Below are positions 52,479 through 61,393 of a DNA stretch of 64,000 nucleotides, piece after piece. The notes below the pieces were generated by a model. It was not told the origin of the DNA, searched no databases, and worked only from the letters and a program-made list of their open reading frames with translations. Positions within the stretch are counted from its first letter, which is position 1. Each line of letters begins with the position of its first letter. Source of the stretch: JAQGMJ01 sp036498945 (lineage in GTDB: Bacteria > Pseudomonadota > Gammaproteobacteria > Burkholderiales > JAEUOS01); assembly GCA_036498945.1 (NCBI GenBank), contig DASYEQ010000070.1, positions 9,230-73,229 of the forward strand, read 5' to 3'. The position numbers and the translations under genes are program-made.

Positions 52479-53498
52479 ATGGCACACCGCAAGACCATGC
52501 AAGGGGGCCGGGCGCGGACCGGCAATTGGCGGCGTCAGGCAGTCTGGCTGGCAGCGCTGTTGTTGGCCGCCGGTGGCTGGTTCTGCGCCACGGCGCGCGC
52601 GCAGGATGCATTTCCAGGCAAGGCGCCGATCGAACTGGTGGTACTGTTCCCGGCCGGCAGTTCGGCGGACGTCTCCGCGCGGGTCCTGGCCGACGGCATG
52701 TCGAAGGACCTGGGCGTGCCGGTGACCATCGCCAACAAGCCGGGTGGCGGCGGCACCGTGGGCTACAAGTACGTCGCCAGCTCGCGGCCCATCGGCCATA
52801 CGCTGGTGTGGAATTCCAACTCGGTCTCCACTACCTTCCACAGCGGCACTTCCGACCTGCCGTACACGGCGTTTGCCGAGGTGGCGCGGGCGACCCTGGA
52901 GATCCCCGCCGTTGTGGTGATGAGCAGTTCGCCGTGGAAGACGCTACCCGACCTGCTCAAGTACGCCAAGGCCAACCCGGGCATGCTCAAGGTCGGCAAC
53001 TCCGGTGTCGGCAGCCATACCCACATGGCGGCGGCCTCGCTGTTCGAGGCGGCCGGCGCGCAGGAACTGGACGTGCCCTTCGGTTCCTCGCAGGTGGTGC
53101 CGAGCCTGGTGGGCGGCTTTGTTGATGCCCTGGTGCAGTTGCCCGGCGCAATCACACCCCTGGTCAATTCCGGAAAAATGCGTGTGCTGGCAGTGCTGGG
53201 CAGCAAGCGCGACCCGGTGTTTCCCAAGGTGCCGACGGCCACCGAACTGGGCCTGAACATCGTGCCGCTGGATCTGTGGCGCGGCATCGCGGTGACCAAG
53301 AACACGCCCAAGCCGGTGATCGAGCGCCTCGAAAAGGCGGTGCACTTCGCCACCGATACGCCGGAGTTCAAGCAAGCCGGCGCCAAGCTGGGCTTTGCGC
53401 CGGCGTTCGCGCCCGCGGTCGACTTCAGCGCCATCGTCGCGCGCGACGATTTCCTGATCGCGCGGCAGATGAAGATCCTCGGCCTGTCGCAGAAGTAG
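52479..53498 (+). CDS. Bug-family tripartite tricarboxylate transporter receptor (2)
   Basis: A 339-residue periplasmic receptor with a long, arginine-rich N-terminus and signal peptide (hydrophobic AVWLAALLLAAGGWF, cleavage near ARAQ). Marks are IELVVLFPAGSSADVSARVLADGM, IANKPGGGGTVGYKYV and LDVPFGSSQVVPSLVGGF. Last gene of the run; ends 18 nt before a strong terminator. No cognate TctAB genes here. Confidence 0.88.
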   Translation: MAHRKTMQGGRARTGNWRRQAVWLAALLLAAGGWFCATARAQDAFPGKAPIELVVLFPAGSSADVSARVLADGMSKDLGVPVTIANKPGGGGTVGYKYVASSRPIGHTLVWNSNSVSTTFHSGTSDLPYTAFAEVARATLEIPAVVVMSSSPWKTLPDLLKYAKANPGMLKVGNSGVGSHTHMAAASLFEAAGAQELDVPFGSSQVVPSLVGGFVDALVQLPGAITPLVNSGKMRVLAVLGSKRDPVFPKVPTATELGLNIVPLDLWRGIAVTKNTPKPVIERLEKAVHFATDTPEFKQAGAKLGFAPAFAPAVDFSAIVARDDFLIARQMKILGLSQK

Positions 53499-53516
53499 CC
53501 GCGGCGGACCCAAAGC

Positions 53517-53555
53517 AAAGGGCGCTTCCTTGTGGGAAGCGCCCTTTGTCTTTTT
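53517..53555. terminator. Strong intrinsic terminator between convergent genes
   Basis: A perfect 13-bp stem AAAGGGCGCTTCC / GGAAGCGCCCTTT around a TTGTG loop, then GTCTTTTTG. It ends the catabolic run on the plus strand and, having A-rich flanks on the other side, may also serve the convergent EAL-HDOD gene. Confidence 0.9.
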
Positions 53556-53567
53556 GTCGACGGACGA

Positions 53568-54851
53568 TCAGTCCATCAGGTTTTCGGCCCAGGCCAGCGC
53601 TTGCAGGTGGGCGCGGTTGATCTGGTCATTGGTCAGTTGCAGGGAGCGCGCCATGGTGGAAATCTCCTCGGCGTCGCAGCGCTCGCAGGCTTCCACCAGG
53701 TCGAGGAAGGGGGCGAGGATGCCTTCATGGTCGAGCAGGGTGGCGACCACGTCCTGCGGCAGCACCAGGTTTTCCAGCGCCTGCTGCATCGGGATGCCGA
53801 GCATCACGTCGAGCAGGGAGAACACGCCGACGACGAAGGCGTGGTCACAGTCTTCCTTGGAGAGGAATTCGGCGGCCAGCAGTTCCATGAAGCGGCCGCG
53901 GGTGATCGCCAGGTTGGCTACCGCCGGCGGCGCGGTGCTGCTTTTCACCGAGGTGAGCAAAAGGGTGGACCAGCGGAACAGCTTGTTCAAGCCCAGGATC
54001 ATCACCGCGTGGCGGAAGGAGGTGACCTCGCAGCCGAGGCCGAAGCCGGCGGAATTGATGTAGCGCAAAAGCTTGAAAGACAGCGTAGGGTCGCGCTTCA
54101 ACACCTTCTCGATTTCGCTGGCATCGGCTTCCTGGCCAACCAGGCTGATCAGTTGCAGCACGTTGGCGTAGGCCGGGCTGGCGACGCGGGCGGTGACGGC
54201 GGAGGGTTTGGCGAACAGGAAACCCTGGAAATAATTGGCGCCCAGGCCTTCCATCAGCGCGAACTCTTCCGGGGTCTCGACCTTTTCGGCAATCAGCTTG
54301 AGCTTGGGCTGGGCGGTCGCGATCTTCATCACCGTGGGCAGCACCTCGTGCTTGAGCGCGCGCATGTCGATCTTCACGTAGTCGGCCAGCGCCAGCCAGG
54401 AAACGTAGGGGCGGGTCAGGGCGAACTGGCCGAAGGCGATGCGAAAGCCGCGTGCCTTCAGGCGTGAGATGTCGTCCGACAGGGTGGAGATCTGCTCGGC
54501 GTCGTTGCCCGGCACGGGCGCCACTTCCAGCACGATGCGCGCCGGGTGCACCAGCTCAAGATGCTCGCCCTTGATGGTGTCCAGCGTGACGTTGACGAAC
54601 GCCAGCTTGGTGCCGAATAGTGCCTCGGCGCCGATGTTCGACAGCGCGGAGAACAGCATCGCCGCGTCGCTGTCGGAGCTGTGCTCGATATTCGAGCTCT
54701 CGGCGGCGGCACTGCCGCGCTGCAGGAGCTCGTAGCCGATCACATTGCGCTTGGCGTCGACGATCGCCTGGCGGCCGATCACCGCCAGGTTTTGCGTCGT
54801 CATCATCAGGGCTTCGTGCGACACCTGGGGATCGAGGGAAATCACGTCCAT
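53568..54851 (-). CDS. Degenerate EAL / HDOD signalling protein (YuxH-like)
   Basis: A 427-residue cytoplasmic protein. Residues about 20-215 are an EAL-type domain where the catalytic EAL signature is replaced (GYELLQRG) and metal-binding acids are missing, so it is unlikely to cut c-di-GMP. Residues about 220-410 are an HDOD domain (VLKRDPTLSFKLLRYINSAGFGLG, SFRHAVMILGLNKLFRW). Such fusions act as c-di-GMP-linked regulators of motility or surface growth. Single gene; 200 nt upstream contain no gene and must hold its promoter. Confidence 0.85.
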   Translation of the reverse strand: MDVISLDPQVSHEALMMTTQNLAVIGRQAIVDAKRNVIGYELLQRGSAAAESSNIEHSSDSDAAMLFSALSNIGAEALFGTKLAFVNVTLDTIKGEHLELVHPARIVLEVAPVPGNDAEQISTLSDDISRLKARGFRIAFGQFALTRPYVSWLALADYVKIDMRALKHEVLPTVMKIATAQPKLKLIAEKVETPEEFALMEGLGANYFQGFLFAKPSAVTARVASPAYANVLQLISLVGQEADASEIEKVLKRDPTLSFKLLRYINSAGFGLGCEVTSFRHAVMILGLNKLFRWSTLLLTSVKSSTAPPAVANLAITRGRFMELLAAEFLSKEDCDHAFVVGVFSLLDVMLGIPMQQALENLVLPQDVVATLLDHEGILAPFLDLVEACERCDAEEISTMARSLQLTNDQINRAHLQALAWAENLMD

Positions 54852-55051
54852 GGTCGGAATCCGGTTGGAATTTTTACAAGCCCGATCTTCCCCCGAAAGG
54901 GCGTGCGTCCAAGGTCCGGATTGGGGGGGATTTCCGTCTCATTTCCCCTCATGCGGCGCTCCAGGCGGCGCCGCCGTTCACGCGCCGGCTTGGGTCTTGC
55001 CCGCCCGGCAGGCCTGCCGCCTCCCGGCGGCGGGCCCGTGGTCCTGCTACC

Positions 55052-56017
55052 TTAGTCGACGGTGGCGCCGCTGCGGCGGATCACCGGTGTCCAGCGCGCC
55101 AGTTCGGCGCGCATGAAGGCGGCGAATTCCGCCGGGGTGCCGGGGTTGGGTTCCATATATTGCGCGCGCAGCTTTTCCACCGTCGCCGGGTCTTTCAGCG
55201 CGCCGACGAAGGCGCGGTTCAACTGATCGATGATCGGTTGCGGCGTATGCGCCGGGGCGACCAGGCCGATCCAGGCGGTGGCCTCGACGTTGAGGATGCC
55301 GGCCTCGCGGAAGGTCGGGATGTTGGGCAGCAGGGGCGAGCGTCGCGTGGTGGAGATTGCCAGCGCCTTCAGCTTGCCCGCCGCTACCTGCGGCATGATC
55401 GCCAGCGGCGCGAGGGAGGCCATCTGGGTGTCACCGGCGATCACGCTGGTGACCGCGGCGGGCGAGGAGGTGTAGGGGATGTGGACGATGAAGGTGCCGG
55501 TCTTGTCCTTGATCAGCTCCATCGACAGGTGCGACAGGCTGCCGGCGCCGATGGAGGCGTAGTTGTACTTGCCCGGGTTCTTCTTCAGCAGGGCGAACAG
55601 CTCCTGCATGTTGTTGACGCCGAGGGAAGGCGAGACCGCCAGCACGTTGGGCTGGTTGACGCCGAAGGTGATCGGCGCCAGGTCACGGAACGGGTCGTAG
55701 GGCAGCTTCTTGTACAGCACGGTGTTGTTGACCAGCGGCCCGGTGATGGAGGCACCGATGGTGTAGCCGTCGGGTGTCGCCTTGCTGACCAGGTCGGTGC
55801 CGAGGTTGCCGCCGGCGCCGGCTCGATTTTCGATAATGACCGGTGCCTTGAGGAATTGCGAGGCTTTTTCCCCAACGATGCGGGCGAAGATATCAGGCGT
55901 CGAGCCGGCGGCGAAGGGAACGATCATGCGGATCGCGTGATTCGGATACCCCTGCGCCTGGGCGGAAGTCTGCACCAGGGCGAGGGAAAACAGGGCGGCG
56001 GCGAAAAGCTTGTTCAT
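55052..56017 (-). CDS. Bug-family tripartite tricarboxylate transporter receptor (3)
   Basis: A 321-residue periplasmic receptor with signal peptide (MNKLFAAALFSLALVQTSAQA). Marks are IRMIVPFAAGSTPDIFARIV, IENRAGAGGNLGTDLVSKA and IPYTSSPAAVTSVIAGD. Its start overlaps the stop of the chorismate-mutase-like gene by 4 nt, so it is translationally coupled to an intracellular enzyme, an unusual arrangement that suggests transport of that enzyme's substrate or product. Confidence 0.9.
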   Translation of the reverse strand: MNKLFAAALFSLALVQTSAQAQGYPNHAIRMIVPFAAGSTPDIFARIVGEKASQFLKAPVIIENRAGAGGNLGTDLVSKATPDGYTIGASITGPLVNNTVLYKKLPYDPFRDLAPITFGVNQPNVLAVSPSLGVNNMQELFALLKKNPGKYNYASIGAGSLSHLSMELIKDKTGTFIVHIPYTSSPAAVTSVIAGDTQMASLAPLAIMPQVAAGKLKALAISTTRRSPLLPNIPTFREAGILNVEATAWIGLVAPAHTPQPIIDQLNRAFVGALKDPATVEKLRAQYMEPNPGTPAEFAAFMRAELARWTPVIRRSGATVD

Positions 56018-56400
56018 GGGTGCTCGGAAAAAGTCTCGGTCTGGTTGAAGTAGGCCTGCTCGTTGGCGATGAAGGCGGCCACCAGGGCGCGGTAGGCGCT
56101 TTCCACCACGTCAGGCAGGTTCTCGAAACCGCGATTATGACGCGTGGCGAGCGCGCGTACCTTGGCGAATACCTCGGCCTGGCGCGCCGGCGCCGACACC
56201 TGGTGGGCGTCGCGCTTGAAACGCGTCGCGTCCTTCACGTACATCGCGCGCTCGGCGAGTAGGGCAACGATGGCGTCGTCCAGGCGGTCGATGTTGGCGC
56301 GTACTTCGCCGAGGTGGGCCGCCAGTGGCGTGTAGGCGGGATCGCGGAAGCGGCGCACCGGGCCGGTGTCGACCGTGGGTTCATTGGCAGCGGAAGTCAT
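56014..56400 (-). CDS. Chorismate mutase type II-like protein
   Basis: A 128-residue all-helical protein matching the AroQ/PchB fold: RANIDRLDDAIVALLAERAMYVKDATRFKRD supplies the N-terminal Arg and the helix-1 to helix-2 Lys, and SAPARQAEVFAKV supplies the second Arg/Glu. Chorismate mutases convert chorismate to prephenate; PchB relatives remove pyruvate from isochorismate. An N-terminal tail of about 28 residues precedes the domain. Overlaps both neighbours by 4 nt (M48 peptidase upstream, Bug receptor downstream). Exact reaction not resolved. Confidence 0.75.
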   Translation of the reverse strand: MTSAANEPTVDTGPVRRFRDPAYTPLAAHLGEVRANIDRLDDAIVALLAERAMYVKDATRFKRDAHQVSAPARQAEVFAKVRALATRHNRGFENLPDVVESAYRALVAAFIANEQAYFNQTETFSEHP

Positions 56401-57494
56401 GGCTGTTTTTCCTTGCTTGCCGGGCGCCCGGGCAGGCTGGCGCGGATGGCGGCATAGTCGTAGGGCAGCACGGGCGCGGCGCCGGTGGATGCGGGCAGCT
56501 TGGCGATGGCGCTATCCAGTGCGGCATAGCGCTCGCTGCTACCGGGGTGGGTGGAAAGCCAGCCGGGCAACTTGCCTTCCCCGGCGGCCATCTTACGGAA
56601 AAAGTCGCGCATGCCCTGCGGGCGTATGCCGGCTTTCACCAGTGCGGCGAGGCCGTCGCGGTCGGCCTGGCTCTCGTCGTCGCGGGAGAACTTGAGGTCG
56701 GCGAGTTGATCGGCCATGCCGAGCAGGCCGGCGGTATCGCCGAAGGCCAGGCGTAGCAGCGCCGAAAAGCCGGCGTTGCGGATCATCGCGCGCAGGCTGT
56801 GACGGTTCTCGACGTGACTCACCTCATGCGCCAGCACACCCGCTACTTCTTCCGGCGTGGTGGCGAGTGCCAGCAGGCCGCTATGCACCACCACGAAACC
56901 GCCCGGCATGGCAAAGGCGTTCACGCTGGGGTCGTGCGCGACGTAGAACTCGTATTGGTGGGTCGAACCGCGTGTCAGGCGCGCACCGATGTCGCGCACC
57001 ATCTGCGCCGCCGGCCCTTCCACCAAGGTCAGCTGCGCCTTGGTCCGCGCGAACAGCAGTTCACCGACGCGCCGTTCCTGCGCCACCGGCACCTGGTCCG
57101 CCACCCAGCCGGCGATGCGCTCGTGCTGCCACAGGGCCAGCCCGATCAACAGCAGCGGCAGCACCACCGTGCCGAAAATCAACCGGCGCACCCAGGCGCG
57201 CGTAGCGCGATCGCCGCCTGGTTGCGTGAAGGCCGTCGGGCGCATGGCCTCCAGCGTACGCACCGCCGCCGCGTCGGCGACGCGAATGGCGTAGCGCCCG
57301 CGCCGGCCTGGCCATTCGAGAAGCAGGCCGCCGTAGCCCTGGCGCGTGATGCCGACGTCGCTCCACGGCGGCGTGCCGTCGAACGACTCCTCGGTCACCA
57401 GCGTGAGGCCGTAGTCGCCGACGTCGAACTCGACGGCGCTGCCGGCAGTGGCAAAGCCCGGCCCGAAAGCCTGGCCGGGAAGACGCGTGGGCAT
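56397..57494 (-). CDS. M48-family membrane metallopeptidase
   Basis: A 365-residue protein with a cytoplasmic/N-terminal beta-rich region (about 1-95), one membrane segment (about 105-122, FGTVVLPLLLIGLAL) and an M48 zinc peptidase domain. The zinc motif is in GVLAHEVSHVENRHS and the third ligand Glu in RDDESQADRDG. Resembles BepA/Oma1-like peptidases acting in envelope quality control. First of three genes joined by 4-nt overlaps. Confidence 0.87.
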   Translation of the reverse strand: MPTRLPGQAFGPGFATAGSAVEFDVGDYGLTLVTEESFDGTPPWSDVGITRQGYGGLLLEWPGRRGRYAIRVADAAAVRTLEAMRPTAFTQPGGDRATRAWVRRLIFGTVVLPLLLIGLALWQHERIAGWVADQVPVAQERRVGELLFARTKAQLTLVEGPAAQMVRDIGARLTRGSTHQYEFYVAHDPSVNAFAMPGGFVVVHSGLLALATTPEEVAGVLAHEVSHVENRHSLRAMIRNAGFSALLRLAFGDTAGLLGMADQLADLKFSRDDESQADRDGLAALVKAGIRPQGMRDFFRKMAAGEGKLPGWLSTHPGSSERYAALDSAIAKLPASTGAAPVLPYDYAAIRASLPGRPASKEKQP

Positions 57495-57513
57495 GGGGTT
57501 GTGCTTTCCCGCC

Positions 57514-58332
57514 TCAGTCGTCGTCGCCGCCGATCAGCGAGCCGAGACCGCCGAGCGCGCCGCCGAAAATCCCGCCTTCCTCGCCGCCATGCCCGCCGCC
57601 GCCCTTGGAGGACGGGGCCGCGGCGAAGATGCGCGAAGCCAGGCGGGCAAAGGGCAGGGATTGCAGGATCACCGTGCCCGGCCCGCGCAGCACCGCGAGG
57701 AACAGGCCTTCGCCGCCGAACAGCGCGGTCTTCACCTTGCCGACGTACTGGATGTCGAATTCCACCGAGGGCTGCATGCCGACCAGGCAGCCGGTGTCCA
57801 CCCGCAGCACTTCGCCGGGGGCGAGGTCGCGCTTGTGCATGGTGCCGCCGGCATGCAGGAAGGCCATGCCGTCGCCGTCGAGCTTTTCCATGATGAAGCC
57901 TTCGCCGCCGAAAAAGCCGACGCCGAGCTTTTTCTGGAACGCAATGCCCAGCGACACGCCCTTGGCGGCGCAGAGGAACGCATCCTTTTGCGCGATGAAG
58001 GTGCCGCCTATCTGGGAAAGATCGATCGGAATGATCTTGCCCGGATAGGGCGCGCCGAAGGCCACCTTGCGCTTTTGCGCGCCCTGGTTGGTATAGACGG
58101 TGGTGAACAGTGACTCACCGGTGAGCAGGCGCTTGCCCGCGCCCATCAGCTTGCCGAGCAGGCCGCTTTGCGCCGCCGAGCCGTCGCCGAAGATGGTATC
58201 CATCTCGATGTCCGGCTCCATGTAGAACATGCTGCCGGCTTCGCCGACGGCCGATTCGCGCGGATCGAGCTCGATCTCGACGAACTGCATTTCCGAGCCG
58301 TAGATCTTGTAGTCGATGACGTCCATCGCCAT
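57514..58332 (-). CDS. TIGR00266 / AIM24-family protein
   Basis: A 272-residue protein with the repeated beta-sandwich pattern of the TIGR00266 (DUF124) family: MQFVEIELDPRESAVGEAGSMFYME, GEGFIMEKLDGDGMAFLHAGGTM, and FLAVLRGPGTVILQSLPFARLA. The C-terminus is glycine-rich (about 245-272). Function unknown; a tryptophan-RNA-binding-attenuator-like fold is described for the family. It lies 19 nt upstream of the M48 gene on the same strand. Confidence 0.82.
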   Translation of the reverse strand: MAMDVIDYKIYGSEMQFVEIELDPRESAVGEAGSMFYMEPDIEMDTIFGDGSAAQSGLLGKLMGAGKRLLTGESLFTTVYTNQGAQKRKVAFGAPYPGKIIPIDLSQIGGTFIAQKDAFLCAAKGVSLGIAFQKKLGVGFFGGEGFIMEKLDGDGMAFLHAGGTMHKRDLAPGEVLRVDTGCLVGMQPSVEFDIQYVGKVKTALFGGEGLFLAVLRGPGTVILQSLPFARLASRIFAAAPSSKGGGGHGGEEGGIFGGALGGLGSLIGGDDD

Positions 58333-58470
58333 GGCTATTTCTCCTGTTTGAAACCCTTGGGTTAGAGGTAAAAGTTATAATCGGGCCGATTCTACAGCCT
58401 GCGGAATGGGCGCAGATGACGGCGGCGCGAGTCCGCCGGCGCCTGTGCCGCGCCGCGAGAAAACGCATTC

Positions 58471-60414
58471 GTGAACGTATTTTATGAAGAGGACGGTGGC
58501 TTCAAGGTGGGCGCCGTGCTCTCCGAGAACGACGCCTCCTACCAGGTTGAGGCCGCCCACGGCAAACGCTCCAAGATCAAGGCGGCCAATGTGCTGCTGA
58601 AATTCGAGACGCCGGGCCTGGCTGCCTTCATGGCCAGCGCCGAAGAGGGCGCCGCCGCCATTGATCTCGACTTCCTCTGGGAAGTCGCGCCGAAGGAGGA
58701 ATTCGGCTACACCGAGCTGGGCGGCGAATATTTCGGCCACCCGCCGTCGGCCGCCGAGGGCGCTTCGCTGCTGATGCGCCTGCACGGCGCACCAATGTAT
58801 TTCTACAAGAAGGGCCGCGGTCGCTACAAGGCGGCGCCGGAGGAGGCGCTGAAGGCCGCGCTGGCTTCGATCGAGCGCAAGAAGCGCGAAGCCGAGCTGC
58901 AGGCCGAATACACCGAACAGTTGAGCCGCTTCGAGTTGCCGGAGGCGCTCAAGGCGGGCGCCCTGCAACTGCTGTACAAGCCGGACAAGCAATCGGTGGC
59001 CTACAAGGCGCTGGAGGCGGCGGCCGCCGCCGCCGGGATCTCCGCGCCGCAGCTCATGCATCGCGCCGGCGCGCTGGCCGGGCCCTACGAGCACTACCTG
59101 AAGCGCTTCATGCTCGAGCACTTCCCGCGCGGTACCGGCTTTCCCGCCCACCCCGCGCCGCAGGTGCCGGGTGACGACCTGCCGCTGGCCGAGAGCGTGG
59201 CGTTTTCCATCGACGATGTCTCCACCACCGAGATCGACGATGCCTTTACGGTACAAAAGCTGATCAACGGCCGCGTGCGCGTCGGCATCCACATCGCCGC
59301 GCCGGGCCTGGGCTTCGCGCCCGAGGGTGAGCTCGACCGCCTGGCGCACGCCCGCATGTCCACCGTCTACATGCCCGGCGACAAGATCACCATGCTGCCG
59401 GACGACGTGGTCGAGGCCTTCACCCTCGCCGAGGGCCGCACCGTGCCCTGCGTCTCGCTCTACGTCGATGTCGAGCCGGCCGACGGCGCGATCGCCGCCG
59501 AGGAATCGAAGATCGAGCGCATCCGCGTGGCCGCCAACCTGCGCCACAACGCGCTGGATGCGCTGGTGACGGAGGAGAATCTCGAGAGTGGCGCCGGCGA
59601 ATACCCGTTCAAGGAAGAAATCGCCTTCCTGTGGAAATTCGCCAATGCGCTGGAAACCGGGCGCGGCCGCCCATCGGCCGGCGCCAATTTCCGCGACTAC
59701 AACTTCCACATCGACTGGCAGGACAAGGAAGCCGGCGCGGGCAGGATCGAGATCAGCGAGCGCAAGCGCGGCGCGCCGCTGGACAAGATCGTCGCCGAAC
59801 TGATGATCCTCGCCAACCGCACCTGGGGCAAGCTGCTGGCCGACCGCGGCGCCGCCGGCATCTACCGCGTGAAGACCGGCGTCGGCCCGCAGGGCAAGGT
59901 GCGCATGACCTCGGTGCCCGCGCCGCACATTGGCCTCGGGGTATCGCACTACGCCTGGTCGAGCTCGCCCCTGCGCCGCTACGTCGACCTGGTGAACCAG
60001 TGGCAGCTGCTGGCGGTGTTGTCGGGCGGCAAGCCGCCGTTCGGCGCCAAGTCCGAGCAGTTGCTGGGTTCGATCGCCGCGTTCGATGCCGCCTACATGG
60101 CCTATGCCGATTTCCAGGAAAGCCTGGAGCGCTACTGGTGCCTGCAATGGCTCGAGCAGCACGGCTACGTCGGCGGCACGGAGACGCTCGAAGCGGCGGT
60201 GCTGCGCGAGGGCCTGGTGCGTTTCGAGCACCTGCCGCTGGTCACGCCGGTGGCCGGCCTGCCGGCGCTGGAGCGCGGCGGGCAGGTGGCGGTGCGCGTT
60301 TCCCGCGTCGATGCCTGGGCGCTCGGCCTGGAAGTGTCGTTTGCAGGCATCATTGCGCAGGCGCCCGCGGCTGAAATTGCGGAAAATGAGGACGCTGGGG
60401 AGAATGCGGATTAG
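58471..60414 (+). CDS. RNase II (RNB)-family exoribonuclease
   Basis: A 647-residue protein starting at GTG. The RNB catalytic domain lies at about 240-570, with the metal-binding aspartates in FSIDDVSTTEIDDAFTVQ, substrate contacts around HIAAPG and LDRLAHARMSTVYMPG, and the SSPLRRYVDLVNQWQL motif near the end of the domain. The N-terminal part (1-about 230) differs from E. coli RNase II and carries a basic helical stretch. Degrades single-stranded RNA 3' to 5'. Followed by tonB-like and mtgA genes, a familiar betaproteobacterial order. Confidence 0.88.
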   Translation: MNVFYEEDGGFKVGAVLSENDASYQVEAAHGKRSKIKAANVLLKFETPGLAAFMASAEEGAAAIDLDFLWEVAPKEEFGYTELGGEYFGHPPSAAEGASLLMRLHGAPMYFYKKGRGRYKAAPEEALKAALASIERKKREAELQAEYTEQLSRFELPEALKAGALQLLYKPDKQSVAYKALEAAAAAAGISAPQLMHRAGALAGPYEHYLKRFMLEHFPRGTGFPAHPAPQVPGDDLPLAESVAFSIDDVSTTEIDDAFTVQKLINGRVRVGIHIAAPGLGFAPEGELDRLAHARMSTVYMPGDKITMLPDDVVEAFTLAEGRTVPCVSLYVDVEPADGAIAAEESKIERIRVAANLRHNALDALVTEENLESGAGEYPFKEEIAFLWKFANALETGRGRPSAGANFRDYNFHIDWQDKEAGAGRIEISERKRGAPLDKIVAELMILANRTWGKLLADRGAAGIYRVKTGVGPQGKVRMTSVPAPHIGLGVSHYAWSSSPLRRYVDLVNQWQLLAVLSGGKPPFGAKSEQLLGSIAAFDAAYMAYADFQESLERYWCLQWLEQHGYVGGTETLEAAVLREGLVRFEHLPLVTPVAGLPALERGGQVAVRVSRVDAWALGLEVSFAGIIAQAPAAEIAENEDAGENAD

Positions 60415-60453
60415 AATGCCGGCTTGCATCATGATGTCTGAAATCAACGAGTT

Positions 60454-61386
60454 GTGAGCGTCGCCGAGGCCTTTACACAGACCTTTCCCGCCCCCGAGTG
60501 GTGGCGGCGGATGGATGTTTCGCAGCGCGTTCTGACACTCGCGCTGGCGCTCTCCACCCTGGCGCATGCGGGCCTGCTGGCGGTCAAGTTCGCGCCGCCC
60601 GACGCCTTCCACCTGCACCCCATCGAGGACAAGCTCGACGTCATCCTGGTCAACGCCCGGCATACCTCCAAGCCGGTCAAGGCCGAGGCGCTGGCCCAAG
60701 TCAGCCTGAACGGCGGCGGCGATGCCGCCAAGGGGCGCGCCCAGTCCTTCCTCACCGCTTCCAAGGTGATGCAGGACGGTGACCAGTTGCAGGCCGCCGC
60801 CGCGCGCGCCCAGCAGCTGGAGGCCGAGCAGCGGCGCCTGCTGACCAGCCTGCAGAGCGACCGCGCCAAGCTGGCCGTGCCTGCGCCCAAGCAGAACCAG
60901 CCGGACGTGGCGCCGCCCACGCCGGAACTCAACGGCGTCGACCCGAAACGGCAAAGCGCGCTCGACATCAAGCGCATGGAAGCCGAACTGGCCAAGCGCA
61001 TTGCCGACGAAAACGCCCGTCCCAAGCGCGGCTACATCACGCCCTCGACGCAGGAGGTGATCTTCGCCGCCTACCGCAATCACTGGGTGGAAAGCATCGA
61101 GAAAATCGGCAGCGACCCGCGCAATTTCCCGGCGAAGGCGCGCGGCGGCACTTATTCGCTGCTGGTCACCGTCTCGGTCTTGGCCGACGGCCGGGTGGAA
61201 AACATTGAAATCGTGCGCTCTTCCGGCATCCCCGAGATCGACCGTGCGGCGGAGCGCATCGTCAAGCGGGGTGAGCCCTACGAAAGATTTACCCCGAAGA
61301 TGAAAGCCGAGTACGGCGTGATCGACCTGACGCTGACCTGGACCTTCTCGCGCAACGCGGCGCTCTCGGTCGAATCCCAGCACTGA
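60454..61386 (+). CDS. TonB-family energy transducer-like protein
   Basis: A 310-residue protein starting at GTG. A membrane anchor lies at about 24-45 (LTLALALSTLAHAGLLAV), a helical proline/glutamine-rich periplasmic stretch at about 95-180 (coiled-coil-like QAAAARAQQLEAEQRR), and the TonB C-terminal domain at about 210-295 (GGTYSLLVTVSVLADGRVENIEIVRSSGIPEIDRAA). Would couple the proton-motive force to outer-membrane receptors, although exbBD are not in this window. Ends 8 nt before mtgA. Confidence 0.82.
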   Translation: MSVAEAFTQTFPAPEWWRRMDVSQRVLTLALALSTLAHAGLLAVKFAPPDAFHLHPIEDKLDVILVNARHTSKPVKAEALAQVSLNGGGDAAKGRAQSFLTASKVMQDGDQLQAAAARAQQLEAEQRRLLTSLQSDRAKLAVPAPKQNQPDVAPPTPELNGVDPKRQSALDIKRMEAELAKRIADENARPKRGYITPSTQEVIFAAYRNHWVESIEKIGSDPRNFPAKARGGTYSLLVTVSVLADGRVENIEIVRSSGIPEIDRAAERIVKRGEPYERFTPKMKAEYGVIDLTLTWTFSRNAALSVESQH

Positions 61387-61393
61387 CGCCGCG

